Below are positions 1 through 9,661 of a stretch of 64,000 nt of DNA, piece after piece. Both the position numbers and the translations under genes were made by a program. The stretch is taken from the NCBI RefSeq assembly GCF_004005495.1, contig NZ_RZYA01000004.1:391721-455720 (forward strand), read 5' to 3'. The notes under the pieces were generated by a model. It saw only the letters and a list, made by a program, of their open reading frames with translations, did not search any database and was not told where the DNA came from. This DNA comes from Streptomyces antnestii. GTDB lineage: Bacteria; Actinomycetota; Actinomycetes; Streptomycetales; Streptomycetaceae. How positions within the stretch are numbered: the first letter of the stretch is position 1; every line of letters starts with the position of its first letter.

Positions 1-273
1 ACACTGCAACGCTAAGGCCACGCGTCGCGGCCCGCGGCTGCCGCCTACCCTCCGATTCCCCGTCAGATCCCCCCGGAACGGCAAGTTCCACCACTTCTGA
101 GTGACCCGCGGCGCGTTAGGCACCCTCCCCGCGCGACCCCAAATAGCGTCCAGTAGGGTTTGGTCCGCATAAACATCCAAACCCCTGCCCGTGTGCCAGG
201 GCGGCGAGCGACCAGCGAGATGGCGGCCGTAGCCAACCAAAGAGCGCGGGCGAGACTCTCGGGAAGGCGCTAC

Positions 274-1233
274 GTGAGTCCCAACGGCTCCGACCGCTCG
301 TCGCGGCGCCCGATGCGGCGGAAGCTGCCGCAGGTGCTGACTGCGGGCCTGATCCTGGTAACCGCTACTGGTTGCACATACAAAGACTTTCCTCGTCTTG
401 GTATGCCGACCCCGGTTACGGAAGAAGCCCCCAGGATCCTCTCCCTCTGGCAGGGCTCGTGGGCGGCAGCGCTCGCCACGGGTGTCCTTGTCTGGGGCCT
501 GATCCTGTGGAGCGTCATCTTCCACCGGCGCAGCCGCACCAAGATCGAGGTACCAACGCAGACGCGGTACAACATGCCGCTCGAGGCGCTGTACACGGTG
601 GTACCGCTCATCATCGTCTCGGTCCTCTTCTACTTCGTGGCACGAGACGAGTCGAAGCTCCTCAACATCTCCGCCAAGCCGGCCCACACCATCAACGTGG
701 TCGGCTATCAGTGGAGCTGGGGCTTCAACTACGTCGAGAACGTGCCCGGCTCCACGGGTGACGCGAAGACCTCGAAGGAACTGGCCGGTATTCCGGACCG
801 CTTCGTCGAGGACTTCCCGGCGAACGCCGGCGGTGTCTACGAGGCCGGTACGCCGGCGTCGAAGAACCCGCAGACCGGCAACCCCGGTCCGACCCTCTGG
901 CTCCCCAAGGGTGAGAAGGTCCGGTTCGTCCTGACCTCGCGCGACGTCATCCACGACTTCTGGGTGGTGCCGTTCCTCATGAAGCAGGACGTCATCCCGG
1001 GCCACACCAACGCCTTCGAGGTGACCCCCAACAAGGAGGGCACCTTCCTGGGCAAGTGCGCCGAACTCTGCGGTGTCGACCACTCGCGCATGCTGTTCAA
1101 CGTGAAGGTCGTCTCTCCTGAGCGCTACCAGCAGCACCTCAAGGACCTCGCGAAGAAGGGGCAGACCGGTTACATCCCGTCCGGCATCGCGCAGACGAGC
1201 CACGAGAAGAACCGGGAGACGAACAACCTGTGA
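274..1233 (+). CDS. ctaC: Cytochrome c oxidase subunit II (aa3-type)
   Basis: Electron-entry subunit of the aa3 oxidase. It passes electrons through the CuA centre to subunit I. The GTG start at 274 follows a gggaagg ribosome-binding site and gives 319 residues. A lipoprotein-type signal ends at Cys34 (TATGC), with membrane helices near residues 61-83 and 105-123. The CuA ligand set is complete: His227, Cys262, Cys266, His270 and Met273. An upstream in-frame GTG at 160 would add an unlikely basic extension. The stop overlaps the ctaD start (GTGA), so the two are probably translationally coupled. Unlike some actinobacterial homologues there is no fused cytochrome c domain; QcrC supplies that function. 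Confidence 0.95.
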   Translation: MSPNGSDRSSRRPMRRKLPQVLTAGLILVTATGCTYKDFPRLGMPTPVTEEAPRILSLWQGSWAAALATGVLVWGLILWSVIFHRRSRTKIEVPTQTRYNMPLEALYTVVPLIIVSVLFYFVARDESKLLNISAKPAHTINVVGYQWSWGFNYVENVPGSTGDAKTSKELAGIPDRFVEDFPANAGGVYEAGTPASKNPQTGNPGPTLWLPKGEKVRFVLTSRDVIHDFWVVPFLMKQDVIPGHTNAFEVTPNKEGTFLGKCAELCGVDHSRMLFNVKVVSPERYQQHLKDLAKKGQTGYIPSGIAQTSHEKNRETNNL

Positions 1234-2975
1234 GCATCCTCAATGAACCTCAGGGCGCCGGTGCCGCAGGCGCCGCGCGCGAAGAGGGCTATGAGAACGA
1301 GCTGCCGGTCCGGCGCAAGCAGCCGGGCAACGTCGTCATCAAGTGGCTGACCACCACTGACCACAAGACGATCGGCACGCTCTACCTGGTCACGTCGTTC
1401 GCGTTCTTCTGCATCGGCGGAATCATGGCGCTCTTCATGCGCGCCGAACTCGCTCGTCCCGGCAACCAGATCATGTCGAACGAGCAGTTCAACCAGGCGT
1501 TCACGATGCACGGCACGATCATGCTGCTGATGTTCGCGACGCCGCTGTTCGCCGGATTCGCGAACTGGATCATGCCGCTGCAGATCGGCGCGCCCGACGT
1601 GGCGTTCCCGCGGCTGAACATGTTCGCGTACTGGCTGTACCTCTTCGGCTCGCTCATCGCGGTCGGCGGCTTCCTCACCCCGCAGGGTGCGGCCGACTTC
1701 GGCTGGTTCGCCTACAGCCCGCTGTCGGACGCCGTCCGCTCGCCGGGCATCGGCGCCGACATGTGGATCATGGGTCTGGCCTTCTCCGGCTTCGGCACGA
1801 TCCTCGGCTCGGTCAACTTCATCACCACGATCATCTGCATGCGCGCTCCCGGCATGACGATGTTCCGTATGCCGATCTTCGTGTGGAACGTGCTGCTGAC
1901 CGGTGTGCTGGTCCTGCTGGCCTTCCCGGTCCTGGCCGCCGCGCTGTTCGCCCTGGAGGCGGACCGCAAGTTCGGTGCCCATGTGTTCGACGCGACCAAC
2001 GGCGGAGCGTTGCTCTGGCAACACCTCTTCTGGTTCTTCGGACACCCAGAGGTGTACATCATCGCCCTGCCATTCTTCGGAATCATTTCCGAAGTGATTC
2101 CGGTGTTCTCGAGAAAGCCGATGTTCGGTTACTCGGGCCTCATCGGCGCGACGATCGCGATCGCCGGTCTCTCCGTGACCGTGTGGGCGCACCACATGTA
2201 CGTCACCGGTGGCGTGCTGCTCCCGTTCTTCTCCTTCATGACGTTCCTCATCGCCGTACCGACAGGCGTGAAGTTCTTCAACTGGATCGGAACGATGTGG
2301 AAGGGCTCGCTGTCCTTCGAGACACCGATGCTCTGGGCGGTCGGCTTCCTGATCACCTTCACCTTCGGTGGTCTGACCGGCGTCATCCTGGCGGCCCCGC
2401 CGCTGGACTTCCACATCTCGGACTCGTACTTCGTCGTGGCCCACTTCCACTACGTGGTGTTCGGCACCGTCGTGTTCGCGATGTTCGCCGGATTCCACTT
2501 CTGGTGGCCGAAGTTCACGGGCAAGATGCTCGACGAGCGGCTCGGCAAGATCACGTTCTGGACGCTGTTCATCGGCTTCCACGGCACGTTCCTGGTGCAG
2601 CACTGGCTGGGCGTCGAGGGCATGCCGCGTCGTTACGCGGACTACCTCGCGGCCGACGGCTTCACCGCGCTGAACACGATCTCGACGATCTCCTCGTTCC
2701 TGCTCGGTCTGTCGATCCTGCCGTTCCTCTACAACGTGTGGAAGACGGCGAAGTACGGCAAGAAGATCGAGGTCGACGACCCGTGGGGCTACGGCCGTTC
2801 GCTCGAATGGGCGACGTCCTGCCCGCCGCCGCGGCACAACTTCCTCACCCTGCCGCGTATCCGCAGTGAATCCCCGGCGTTCGACCTGCACCACCCGGAG
2901 ATCGCCGCCCTGGACCAGCTCCAGAACGGCCACGGGGACAAGGCTCTCGCTGGTGGCAAGGAGGCCGGCAAGTGA
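1230..2975 (+). CDS. ctaD: Cytochrome c oxidase subunit I
   Basis: Catalytic subunit of the aa3 oxidase: it reduces O2 to water and pumps protons. All key residues are present: heme a ligands His94 and His407, heme a3 ligand His405, CuB ligands His272, His321 and His322, and the cross-linked Tyr276 in GHPEVY. The 581-residue length and about 12 hydrophobic segments fit the family. The GTG start overlaps the ctaC stop by four bases, and the 3' end overlaps the ctaF start in the same way, so ctaC-ctaD-ctaF form one operon. Confidence 0.97.
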   Translation: MSILNEPQGAGAAGAAREEGYENELPVRRKQPGNVVIKWLTTTDHKTIGTLYLVTSFAFFCIGGIMALFMRAELARPGNQIMSNEQFNQAFTMHGTIMLLMFATPLFAGFANWIMPLQIGAPDVAFPRLNMFAYWLYLFGSLIAVGGFLTPQGAADFGWFAYSPLSDAVRSPGIGADMWIMGLAFSGFGTILGSVNFITTIICMRAPGMTMFRMPIFVWNVLLTGVLVLLAFPVLAAALFALEADRKFGAHVFDATNGGALLWQHLFWFFGHPEVYIIALPFFGIISEVIPVFSRKPMFGYSGLIGATIAIAGLSVTVWAHHMYVTGGVLLPFFSFMTFLIAVPTGVKFFNWIGTMWKGSLSFETPMLWAVGFLITFTFGGLTGVILAAPPLDFHISDSYFVVAHFHYVVFGTVVFAMFAGFHFWWPKFTGKMLDERLGKITFWTLFIGFHGTFLVQHWLGVEGMPRRYADYLAADGFTALNTISTISSFLLGLSILPFLYNVWKTAKYGKKIEVDDPWGYGRSLEWATSCPPPRHNFLTLPRIRSESPAFDLHHPEIAALDQLQNGHGDKALAGGKEAGK

Positions 2976-3370
2976 AGATCCAGGGCAAGATGTTCATCTG
3001 GCTGAGCATCTTCGTGCTCGCCATGGCGATCGTCTACGGCGTGTGGTCGAAGGAGCCCGCCGGTACGACGGCGCTGTTCCTGGCCTTCGGCCTGTGCATC
3101 ATGATCGGCTACTACCTGGCCTTCACGGCCCGGCGGGTCGACGTGGGTGCGCAGGACAACAAGGAGGCCGATGTCGCGGACGACGCCGGCGAGGTGGGCT
3201 TCTTCAGCCCGCACAGCTGGCAGCCGCTCTCCCTGGCCATCGGTGGTGCGCTCGCCTTCATGGGCGTCATCTTCGGCTGGTGGCTGATGTACTTCTCGGC
3301 CCCGATCATCCTGATCGGCCTGTGGGGCTGGGTCTTCGAGTACTACCGCGGTGAGAACCGGACCCAGTAG
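2972..3370 (+). CDS. ctaF: Cytochrome c oxidase polypeptide 4 (CtaF)
   Basis: Small actinobacterial accessory subunit of the aa3 oxidase, 132 residues. Two hydrophobic hairpins are visible, near residues 8-50 and 88-124, separated by a charged loop. It starts inside the ctaD stop (GTGA overlap) and is followed by a strong terminator-like hairpin, so it closes the ctaCDF operon. The family has no known cofactor and is thought to have a structural role in the bcc-aa3 supercomplex. Identity rests on sequence character and on its invariant position after ctaD. Confidence 0.9.
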   Translation: MKIQGKMFIWLSIFVLAMAIVYGVWSKEPAGTTALFLAFGLCIMIGYYLAFTARRVDVGAQDNKEADVADDAGEVGFFSPHSWQPLSLAIGGALAFMGVIFGWWLMYFSAPIILIGLWGWVFEYYRGENRTQ

Positions 3371-3386
3371 GGCCGGACCACCACCG

Positions 3387-3425
3387 AAGGGCCCGGACAC
3401 TCCTGATGGAGCGTCCGGGCCCTTT
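3387..3425 (+). terminator. Intrinsic terminator after ctaF
   Basis: The 12-bp arms aagggcccggac (3387-3398) and gtccgggccctt (3413-3424) are perfectly complementary, with an inner ctcc/ggag pair, and are followed by TTT. It sits 17 bases after the ctaF stop and should end the ctaCDF transcript. Confidence 0.75.
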
Positions 3426-3490
3426 CGCATGCGCAGCACACGATGCCTCGGACGGACCACTCGACGCGCCGAGAAGAGCGAAGGTTCATA

Positions 3491-3515
3491 CGGTGAGCTC
3501 ATGAGCCACTCACCG
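3491..3515 (+). promoter_or_regulatory. Inverted repeat around the L,D-transpeptidase start codon
   Basis: The arms cggtgag (3491-3497) and ctcaccg (3509-3515) are perfect 7-bp complements flanking the ATG at 3501. In RNA the loop would hold the start codon and the stem would occlude the purine-rich ggtgag segment. This could be translational control or chance. Confidence 0.35.
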
Positions 3516-4757
3516 AGAATCCGCACGGTAATGGGCTGCACCCTGCTGGTGGCCGCACTCGGTGCGAGCGCCACGGCCTGCGGCAGCTCCAGCCACCCGC
3601 TCGCCGAGAAGCCCTACGACGCGGCCGACCAGATCGAGGTCAGCGGGCCGGCCGAAGGCAAGAAGGCCGACCCCGACAAGCCCTTGGAAGTGACCTCGGA
3701 GGACGACGGGAGCCGTATCACCGACGTGACGGCCACCGACGGCATAGGCCGCTATGTCGCGGGCGAACTGTCCGCCGACGGAAGCCGCTGGCACAGCACC
3801 GCCCCGCTGGCCGCAGACGCCCATTACACGGTGCGCGTCAGTACCGAGGACGAGGACGGGGCACCCGGCCGGAAGGTCCTCACCTTCGACACGGCGAAGC
3901 CCGACAAGAACAAGGCCCTGAAGGTCACCTTCGGCCCCGACGCTGGCACGTACGGCGTCGGCCAGCCCATCACCGCCGAACTCAGCGCCCCCGTCAAGGA
4001 CAAGGCCGCCCGGGCCATAGTCGAGCGGGCCCTGAAGGTCGACTCCCAGCCCGCCGTGAACGGCTCCTGGACCTGGGTGGACGACAAGCACCTGCACTAC
4101 CGCCCCGAGGAGTACTGGCCCGCCCACGCCACCGTGGAGGCGCACAGCAACCTGGCGGGCATCAAGGTGACCGACCGCCTCTGGGGAGGCGCCGCGAAGT
4201 CCCTGCGCCTCACCATCGGCGACCGCATAGAAGCGATCACCGACGCGGGCTCGCACTCGATGACGGTCTACCGCAACGGCGAGGAGATCAACCAGATACC
4301 CGTCACCACCGGCAAGCCGGGCTTCGAGACCCGCAACGGCGTCAAGGTCGTGCTCGGCAAGGAGTACTTCGTACGGATGCGCAGTACCAGCATCGGCATA
4401 GCCGCCGGCTCCTCGGACTCGTACGACCTGCCCGTCTACTACGCCACCCGGGTGACCTGGAGCGGCGAATACGTGCACGCCGCGCCCTGGTCCACGGGCT
4501 CACAGGGCTCCGCGAACGTCAGCCACGGCTGCACCGGCATGAGCACCAGCAACGCCGAATGGTTCTTCAACACCGTCCGTGCGGGCGACATAGTCAAGGT
4601 CGTCAACAGCAACGGCGCGCAGATGGACCCCTTCGGCAACGGCTTCGGCGACTGGAACCTGAACTGGCAGAGCTGGGAGAAGGGCAGCGCCATCCAGGCC
4701 ACCACCCCGAGCGGCCACAGCACCGCCGAACAGGCCCGGCTCAGCCCGGAGGTGTGA
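3501..4757 (+). CDS. L,D-transpeptidase lipoprotein (Ig-like plus YkuD)
   Basis: Predicted cell-wall cross-linking enzyme that forms 3-3 peptide bridges in peptidoglycan from outside the membrane. The ATG at 3501 gives 418 residues with a lipobox ending at Cys27 (SATAC). Two Ig-like segments (about 40-240) precede a YkuD catalytic domain (about 243-370) with His326 and the motif SHGCTGMS holding Cys344. This matches the LdtMt2-like layout of actinobacteria. It lies on its own between the two halves of the cytochrome oxidase locus and ends convergently with the next gene at a shared terminator. Confidence 0.93.
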   Translation: MSHSPRIRTVMGCTLLVAALGASATACGSSSHPLAEKPYDAADQIEVSGPAEGKKADPDKPLEVTSEDDGSRITDVTATDGIGRYVAGELSADGSRWHSTAPLAADAHYTVRVSTEDEDGAPGRKVLTFDTAKPDKNKALKVTFGPDAGTYGVGQPITAELSAPVKDKAARAIVERALKVDSQPAVNGSWTWVDDKHLHYRPEEYWPAHATVEAHSNLAGIKVTDRLWGGAAKSLRLTIGDRIEAITDAGSHSMTVYRNGEEINQIPVTTGKPGFETRNGVKVVLGKEYFVRMRSTSIGIAAGSSDSYDLPVYYATRVTWSGEYVHAAPWSTGSQGSANVSHGCTGMSTSNAEWFFNTVRAGDIVKVVNSNGAQMDPFGNGFGDWNLNWQSWEKGSAIQATTPSGHSTAEQARLSPEV

Positions 4758-4780
4758 GACTTCTGACTCCGGACCGACAC

Positions 4781-4823
4781 CGGACGGGGCGGCCCACAGC
4801 ACCGCTGTGGGCCGCCCCGTCCG
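4781..4823. terminator. Bidirectional terminator between convergent genes
   Basis: Perfect 20-bp stem: cggacggggcggcccacagc at 4781-4800 pairs with its complement at 4804-4823 across a 3-nt loop. It lies between the convergent transpeptidase and receiver-like genes. Confidence 0.75.
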
Positions 4824-4837
4824 CGTACCGAGGGCTC

Positions 4838-5239
4838 TCAGGCCTCCACGGCGAGGCGGGAGCGCAGCACGGACGCCAGCGCGTCCGCGAACTCGACCGG
4901 GTCGACCGGCAGGGTCACCGCGGCCTCCGCGCGGCTCCAGGTGGCCAGCCAGGCGTCCTGCGGGCGCCCGATAAGGAGCAGCACCGGCGGGCAGTGGAAG
5001 ATCTCGTCCTTGATCTGCCGGCACACGCCCATCCCGCCCGCGGGAACGGCCTCGCCGTCCAGGACGCAGACGTCGACGCCGCCCCGGTCCAGCTCCTTGA
5101 GGACCGCCGGGAGCGTCGCGCACTCGACGAACTCGACCTCGGGGACGTCGGCGGCGGGCCGGCGCCCGGTCGCGAGGCGGACCTGTTCGCGGGTGCGTGC
5201 GTTGTCGCTGTAGACCAGGACCGTCGCGGTCGACTGCAT
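4838..5239 (-). CDS. Degenerate response-regulator receiver protein
   Basis: A single receiver-like domain of 133 residues with no output domain. The ATG at 5239 follows a good ggagga site; longer in-frame starts run into the ctaE promoter. The fold pattern is visible: ATVLVYSDN as strand 1, VDVCVLDGEA carrying the equivalent of the phospho-acceptor Asp, then LLLIGRP and AAVTLPVDP. The usual Thr/Ser after strand 4 is Ile, and the Lys of the KP motif is Leu, so normal phosphorylation switching is doubtful. It is transcribed divergently from ctaE with 187 bp between the starts. A partner or DNA-binding role cannot be inferred from the sequence. Confidence 0.75.
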   Translation of the reverse strand: MQSTATVLVYSDNARTREQVRLATGRRPAADVPEVEFVECATLPAVLKELDRGGVDVCVLDGEAVPAGGMGVCRQIKDEIFHCPPVLLLIGRPQDAWLATWSRAEAAVTLPVDPVEFADALASVLRSRLAVEA

Positions 5240-5415
5240 CGTTCCTCCGAGACTTCGGCGTCTTTGACTCATCAAGGTGGGGAAGCGTTGCGCGGAGCCT
5301 ACTCCTCCCGACACCCCGTCAACACCGGTTCGGACACCCCTCCGATGGGCCATACGGGCTGGACACACCCCACAGACACTCCGAACGGCACCCCCCGGGG
5401 TGAGCGCGAGATAAG

Positions 5416-5436
5416 CGACCGACATAATGTCGGTCG
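5416..5436. promoter_or_regulatory. Perfect palindrome over the ctaE start codon
   Basis: The arms cgaccgacat (5416-5425) and atgtcggtcg (5427-5436) are exact reverse complements around one A at 5426. The ctaE ATG is the first three bases of the right arm. It may be an operator, a start-codon hairpin, or a promoter: CATAAT at 5423-5428 lies 7 nt before an in-frame GTG at 5436, which would suit a leaderless mRNA. Confidence 0.55.
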
Positions 5437-6047
5437 TGGCGACAGCAACGACAGTAGAAACCGGGCACGCGCACCCGTCGGTCAATCGGCCGAACCTCAC
5501 CAGCGTCGGAACCATCATCTGGCTGAGTTCCGAGCTGATGTTCTTCGCGGCCCTCTTCGCGATGTACTTCACCCTGCGATCGGTGACCGGGCCAGATCAC
5601 TGGAAGACGATGGCCGAGTCGCTGAACGTTCCGTTCTCAGCGACGAACACCACGATCCTGGTGCTCTCCTCACTCACCTGCCAGCTCGGCGTTTTCGCCG
5701 CCGAGCGCGGGGATGTGAAGAAGCTCAGGACATGGTTCATCGTCACCTTCATCATGGGTGCGATCTTCATCGGCGGTCAGATCTTCGAGTACACCGAGCT
5801 GGTCAAGAAGGACGGTCTCTCGCTGTCCTCCGACCCGTACGGCTCGGTGTTCTACCTGACGACTGGCTTCCATGGACTGCACGTGACAGGTGGCCTCATC
5901 GCCTTCCTGTTCGTCCTCGGCCGTACCTACGCGGCGAGGAAGTTCACCCATGAGCAGGCGACCGCGGCCATCGTCGTGTCCTATTACTGGCACTTCGTCG
6001 ATGTCGTCTGGATCGGCCTTTTCGCCACGATCTACTTGATCAAGTAG
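5427..6047 (+). CDS. ctaE: Cytochrome c oxidase subunit III
   Basis: Membrane subunit III of the aa3 oxidase, 206 residues with five hydrophobic segments, beginning near [20 protein letters not shown]. The length is typical of the short actinobacterial form. The ATG at 5427 is the usual annotation, but no Shine-Dalgarno is present and the ATG sits inside a perfect palindrome; GTG at 5436 is an in-frame alternative for a leaderless message. It heads the ctaE-qcrCAB operon, with 74 bases before qcrC. This split arrangement, apart from ctaCDF, is usual in actinobacteria. Confidence 0.95.
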   Translation: MSVVATATTVETGHAHPSVNRPNLTSVGTIIWLSSELMFFAALFAMYFTLRSVTGPDHWKTMAESLNVPFSATNTTILVLSSLTCQLGVFAAERGDVKKLRTWFIVTFIMGAIFIGGQIFEYTELVKKDGLSLSSDPYGSVFYLTTGFHGLHVTGGLIAFLFVLGRTYAARKFTHEQATAAIVVSYYWHFVDVVWIGLFATIYLIK

Positions 6048-6121
6048 CGGGCGCGTCACTTCCGACGCACCGACTCATCCAGCAAGCACCGACGCAGAAG
6101 ATCCTGACACCGGGGTAATCC

Positions 6122-6931
6122 GTGAAAAAGCTCTCCGCACGACGACGCCATCCGCTGGCGGCGGTCGTCGTCCTACTCCTCGCGCTGGCGGCCACCGGGG
6201 GGCTGTACGCCGCGTTCGCACCCGCGAGCAAGGCGCAGGCCGACGAAACCGCCCAGTCCCTCGCCATCGACGAGGGCAAGAAGCTCTACGCCGTTGGCTG
6301 CGCCAGTTGCCACGGCACCGGCGGTCAGGGCAGCACTGACGGGCCGCCGCTTACGGGCGTGGGCGCCGCGGCCGTCGACTTCCAGGTCGGCACCGGGCGC
6401 ATGCCCGCGCAGCAGCCGGGCGCGCAGATCCCGAAGAAGAAGGTCATCTACTCGCAGGCCGAGATCGACCAGCTCGCGGCGTACGTCGCCTCGCTCGGCG
6501 CCGGTCCGTCCATCCCGACGAAGAACCAGGTCAGCCCGGAGGGTGCGGACATCGCCAACGGTGGCGAGCTGTTCCGTACCAACTGCGCGCAGTGCCACAA
6601 CTTCACCGGTGAGGGCGGCGCGCTGACGCACGGCAAGTTCGCACCGAGCCTGGAGGGCGTGAGCCCGAAGCACGTCTACGAGGCCATGCAGACGGGCCCG
6701 CAGAACATGCCGTCCTTCCCCGACACGACGATGCCGGAGAAGAACAAGAAGGACATCATCGCGTACATCGACGCGGTCAACGGCGACAAGACCACGAGCC
6801 CCGGCGGTCTGAAGCTCGGCGGGCTCGGCCCCGTCAGTGAGGGCCTGTTCGCCTGGATCTTCGGTCTCGGCGCGCTCGTCGCCGTCGCCGTCTGGGTCGC
6901 CGCTCGGACCGCAAAGGCCAAGAAGTCATGA
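6122..6931 (+). CDS. qcrC: Cytochrome bc1 diheme cytochrome c subunit
   Basis: Membrane-bound diheme cytochrome c of the bcc complex. It passes electrons from the Rieske protein directly to CuA of the aa3 oxidase. The 269 residues start at GTG, with an N-terminal helix (about 12-32), two heme-binding motifs CASCH (60-64) and CAQCH (155-159), and a C-terminal helix near 240-262. Two fused cytochrome c domains replace the soluble cytochrome c that Streptomyces lacks. The stop overlaps the qcrA start (ATGA). Confidence 0.96.
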   Translation: MKKLSARRRHPLAAVVVLLLALAATGGLYAAFAPASKAQADETAQSLAIDEGKKLYAVGCASCHGTGGQGSTDGPPLTGVGAAAVDFQVGTGRMPAQQPGAQIPKKKVIYSQAEIDQLAAYVASLGAGPSIPTKNQVSPEGADIANGGELFRTNCAQCHNFTGEGGALTHGKFAPSLEGVSPKHVYEAMQTGPQNMPSFPDTTMPEKNKKDIIAYIDAVNGDKTTSPGGLKLGGLGPVSEGLFAWIFGLGALVAVAVWVAARTAKAKKS

Positions 6932-7986
6932 GTAGCCAAGAGATTCCAGAAGAGAACCTGCCCAGCGCGCAGGACGCCGACCAGCCGCACGGTTCGGTCG
7001 CGGTGAAGGACGATCCCTTCGCCGACCCGGGGCTGCCGCCCCACGAGCACCGGATCCAGGACATCGACGAGCGGGCCGCCAAGCGCTCCGAGCGCGTGGT
7101 CGCCTTCCTGTTCGTGCTCTCGATGCTCTCCACGATCGCCTTCATCGCCGCGTTCGTGGCGATCAAGCCCGGCAAGAGCATCTACGTCTTCCCGATCGGT
7201 CACATCAGCGCGCTGAACTTCGCGCTCGGCATGACCCTCGGTCTGGCGCTGTTCTGCATCGGCGCGGGCGCGGTCCACTGGGCCCGCACCCTGATGTCCG
7301 ACGTGGAGGTCGCCGACGAGCGGCACGCGATCGAGGCCGAGCCCGCCGTCAAGGCGAAGGTTCTCGCGGACTTCAAGCAGGGCGCCCAGGAGTCGCAGTT
7401 CGGCCGCCGCAAGCTGATCCGCAACACGCTGTTCGGCGCGGTCGCGATGGTCCCGCTCTCCGGCATCGTCCTCCTCCGCGACCTCGGTCCGCTGCCGGAG
7501 GACAAGCTCCGGCACACCGCGTGGAAGGCGGGCAAGCTCCTCGTCAACGTGAACACGAACGAGCCGCTGCGTCCCTCGGACATCGCGGTCGGCTCGCTCA
7601 CCTTCGCCAAGCCCGAGGGCGTGGAGGAGCACGACGAGGACTTCCAGCAGGTCATGGGCAAGGCCGCCCTGATGCTCGTCCGGATCCAGCCGGAGGACAT
7701 CAAGGACAAGCAGGAGCTTGCCTGGGGCCACGAAGGCATCGTCGCGTACTCGAAGGTCTGCACCCACGTGGGCTGCCCGATCTCCCTGTACGAGCAGCAG
7801 ACGCACCACGTGCTCTGCCCCTGTCACCAGTCCACCTTCGACCTCTCCGACGGCGCCCGCGTCATCTTCGGTCCCGCCGGCCACGCGCTGCCGCAGCTGC
7901 GTATCGGCGTGAGCGCTGAGGGCTACCTGCAGGCGCTCGGCGACTTCGCGGAGCCCGTCGGTCCTGCCTTCTGGGAGCGCGGATGA
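6928..7986 (+). CDS. qcrA: Cytochrome bc1 Rieske iron-sulfur subunit
   Basis: Rieske 2Fe-2S protein of the bcc complex, accepting electrons from menaquinol. It has 352 residues and three membrane segments (about 57-79, 95-117, 167-184), the actinobacterial layout rather than the single helix of mitochondrial Rieske proteins. The cluster motifs are CTHVGC (278-283) and CPCH (297-300), giving two Cys and two His ligands. It overlaps qcrC and qcrB by four bases at each end. Confidence 0.96.
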   Translation: MSSQEIPEENLPSAQDADQPHGSVAVKDDPFADPGLPPHEHRIQDIDERAAKRSERVVAFLFVLSMLSTIAFIAAFVAIKPGKSIYVFPIGHISALNFALGMTLGLALFCIGAGAVHWARTLMSDVEVADERHAIEAEPAVKAKVLADFKQGAQESQFGRRKLIRNTLFGAVAMVPLSGIVLLRDLGPLPEDKLRHTAWKAGKLLVNVNTNEPLRPSDIAVGSLTFAKPEGVEEHDEDFQQVMGKAALMLVRIQPEDIKDKQELAWGHEGIVAYSKVCTHVGCPISLYEQQTHHVLCPCHQSTFDLSDGARVIFGPAGHALPQLRIGVSAEGYLQALGDFAEPVGPAFWERG

Positions 7987-9620
7987 GCACTACGACCAGC
8001 AACGACGCGCCCTCGCGCGGGAAGGCGCCCGCCGGTGAGCGGGTAGCCGACTGGGCGGACGGCCGGCTCGGGATCTACTCCCTGGCCAAGGCCAACATGC
8101 GCAAGATCTTCCCGGACCACTGGTCCTTCATGCTCGGTGAGATCTGCCTCTACAGCTTCATCATCATCATCCTCACGGGTGTGTACCTGACGCTGTTCTT
8201 CCACCCGTCGATGAACGAGGTGACGTACCACGGCAGCTATGTCCCGCTCCAGGGGCAGCTGATGTCGGAGGCGTTCAACTCGACCATGCACATCTCCTTC
8301 GATGTGCGCGGTGGTCTGCTGATCCGCCAGATCCACCACTGGGCGGCGCTGATCTTCCTCGCCGGCATGTTCGTGCACATGATGCGCGTGTTCTTCACGG
8401 GTGCGTTCCGCAAGCCCCGTGAGGTCAACTGGCTGTTCGGCTTCCTGCTGTTCGTCCTGGGCATGTTCACCGGCTTCACCGGTTACTCGCTCCCGGACGA
8501 CCTGCTCTCCGGCACCGGTGTCCGCTTCATGGAGGGCGCGGTCCTGTCCGTGCCGATCGTCGGCACGTACCTGTCGTTCTTCCTCTTCGGCGGCGAGTTC
8601 CCGGGCGGCGACTTCGTCGCGCGGTTCTACTCGGTCCACATCCTGCTGCTGCCGGGCATCATGCTCGGCCTCGTGGTCGCTCACCTGATCCTGGTCTTCT
8701 ACCACAAGCACACGCAGTTCGCGGGCCCCGGCAAGACGAACAAGAACGTCGTCGGCATGCCGCTCCTGCCGGTCTACATGGCCAAGGCGGGTGGCTTCTT
8801 CTTCCTGGTCTTCGGTGTCATCGCGGTCATCGCCGCGATCGCGTCGATCAACCCGATCTGGGCCATCGGCCCGTACCGGATCGACCAGGTCTCCACCGGC
8901 GCCCAGCCCGACTGGTACATGGGCTTCTCCGAGGGCCTGATCCGCTTCATGCCGGGCTGGGAGATCAACCTGTGGGGTCACACGCTCGTCCTGGGTGTGT
9001 TCATCCCACTGATCATCTTCCCGCTCGTCCTGGTGGCCATCGCGGTCTACCCGTTCATCGAGTCCTGGGTCACCGGCGACAAGAACGAGCACCACATCCT
9101 GGACCGCCCGCGCAACCGTCCGGCCCGGACCGCGTTCGGCGCCGCCTGGATCAGCTGGTACTTCGTCCTGCTCGTCGGTGGTGGTAACGACCTCTGGGCC
9201 ACGCACTTCCACCTGTCGATCAACGCGATCACCTGGTTCGTGCGCATCAGCTTCTTCGTCGTGCCGGTCCTGGTGTTCGTCGCCACGAAGCGGATCTGCC
9301 TCGGCCTCCAGCGCCGGGACAAGGACAAGGTGCTGCACGGACGCGAGTCCGGCATCATCAAGCGCCTGCCGCACGGCGAGTTCATCGAGGTCCACGAGCC
9401 GCTCGACTCCGAGGCCCTGCACACCCTCACCGCGCACGAGCAGTACGCGCCGCTCGAGATCGGCCCGACGGTCGACGAGAACGGTGTGGAGCGCAAGGTG
9501 TCCGGTACGCAGAAGCTGCGGGCGAAGCTGTCCGAGGGCATGTACGGCGAGGACAGCCAGATCCCCAAGCCCACCGTCGAGGAGTACAAGGAGATCACCA
9601 GCGGCCACGGCCACCACTGA
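7983..9620 (+). CDS. qcrB: Cytochrome bc1 cytochrome b subunit
   Basis: Quinol-oxidising cytochrome b of the bcc complex, 545 residues. The hydrophobic core (about residues 45-430) contains the heme-binding helices, seen for example at IHHWAALIFLAGMFVHMMRVF. A hydrophilic C-terminal tail of about 100 residues is typical of actinobacterial QcrB. It overlaps the qcrA stop (ATGA) and is followed by an intrinsic terminator, which ends the ctaE-qcrCAB operon. Confidence 0.96.
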   Translation: MSTTTSNDAPSRGKAPAGERVADWADGRLGIYSLAKANMRKIFPDHWSFMLGEICLYSFIIIILTGVYLTLFFHPSMNEVTYHGSYVPLQGQLMSEAFNSTMHISFDVRGGLLIRQIHHWAALIFLAGMFVHMMRVFFTGAFRKPREVNWLFGFLLFVLGMFTGFTGYSLPDDLLSGTGVRFMEGAVLSVPIVGTYLSFFLFGGEFPGGDFVARFYSVHILLLPGIMLGLVVAHLILVFYHKHTQFAGPGKTNKNVVGMPLLPVYMAKAGGFFFLVFGVIAVIAAIASINPIWAIGPYRIDQVSTGAQPDWYMGFSEGLIRFMPGWEINLWGHTLVLGVFIPLIIFPLVLVAIAVYPFIESWVTGDKNEHHILDRPRNRPARTAFGAAWISWYFVLLVGGGNDLWATHFHLSINAITWFVRISFFVVPVLVFVATKRICLGLQRRDKDKVLHGRESGIIKRLPHGEFIEVHEPLDSEALHTLTAHEQYAPLEIGPTVDENGVERKVSGTQKLRAKLSEGMYGEDSQIPKPTVEEYKEITSGHGHH

Positions 9621-9661
9621 TCACCTGAACTGACCGACTGACCCAGCGGTCGCCACGGCGA

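Noticed and set aside
75..89. GGAAC-ggcaa-GTTCC inverted repeat upstream of ctaC
   Set aside because: Only 5-bp arms, too far from the start, no match to a regulator I know.
1..273. A gene before ctaC
   Set aside because: The in-frame GTG at 160 extends ctaC with a basic, unlikely tail. I see only a TAGGGT-like -10 at 153-158 and no other coding signal.
1170..2933. Long open frame antisense to ctaD
   Set aside because: Typical GC-bias shadow; the product is Arg/Glu/Asp/His-rich with no fold signature and covers a certain gene.
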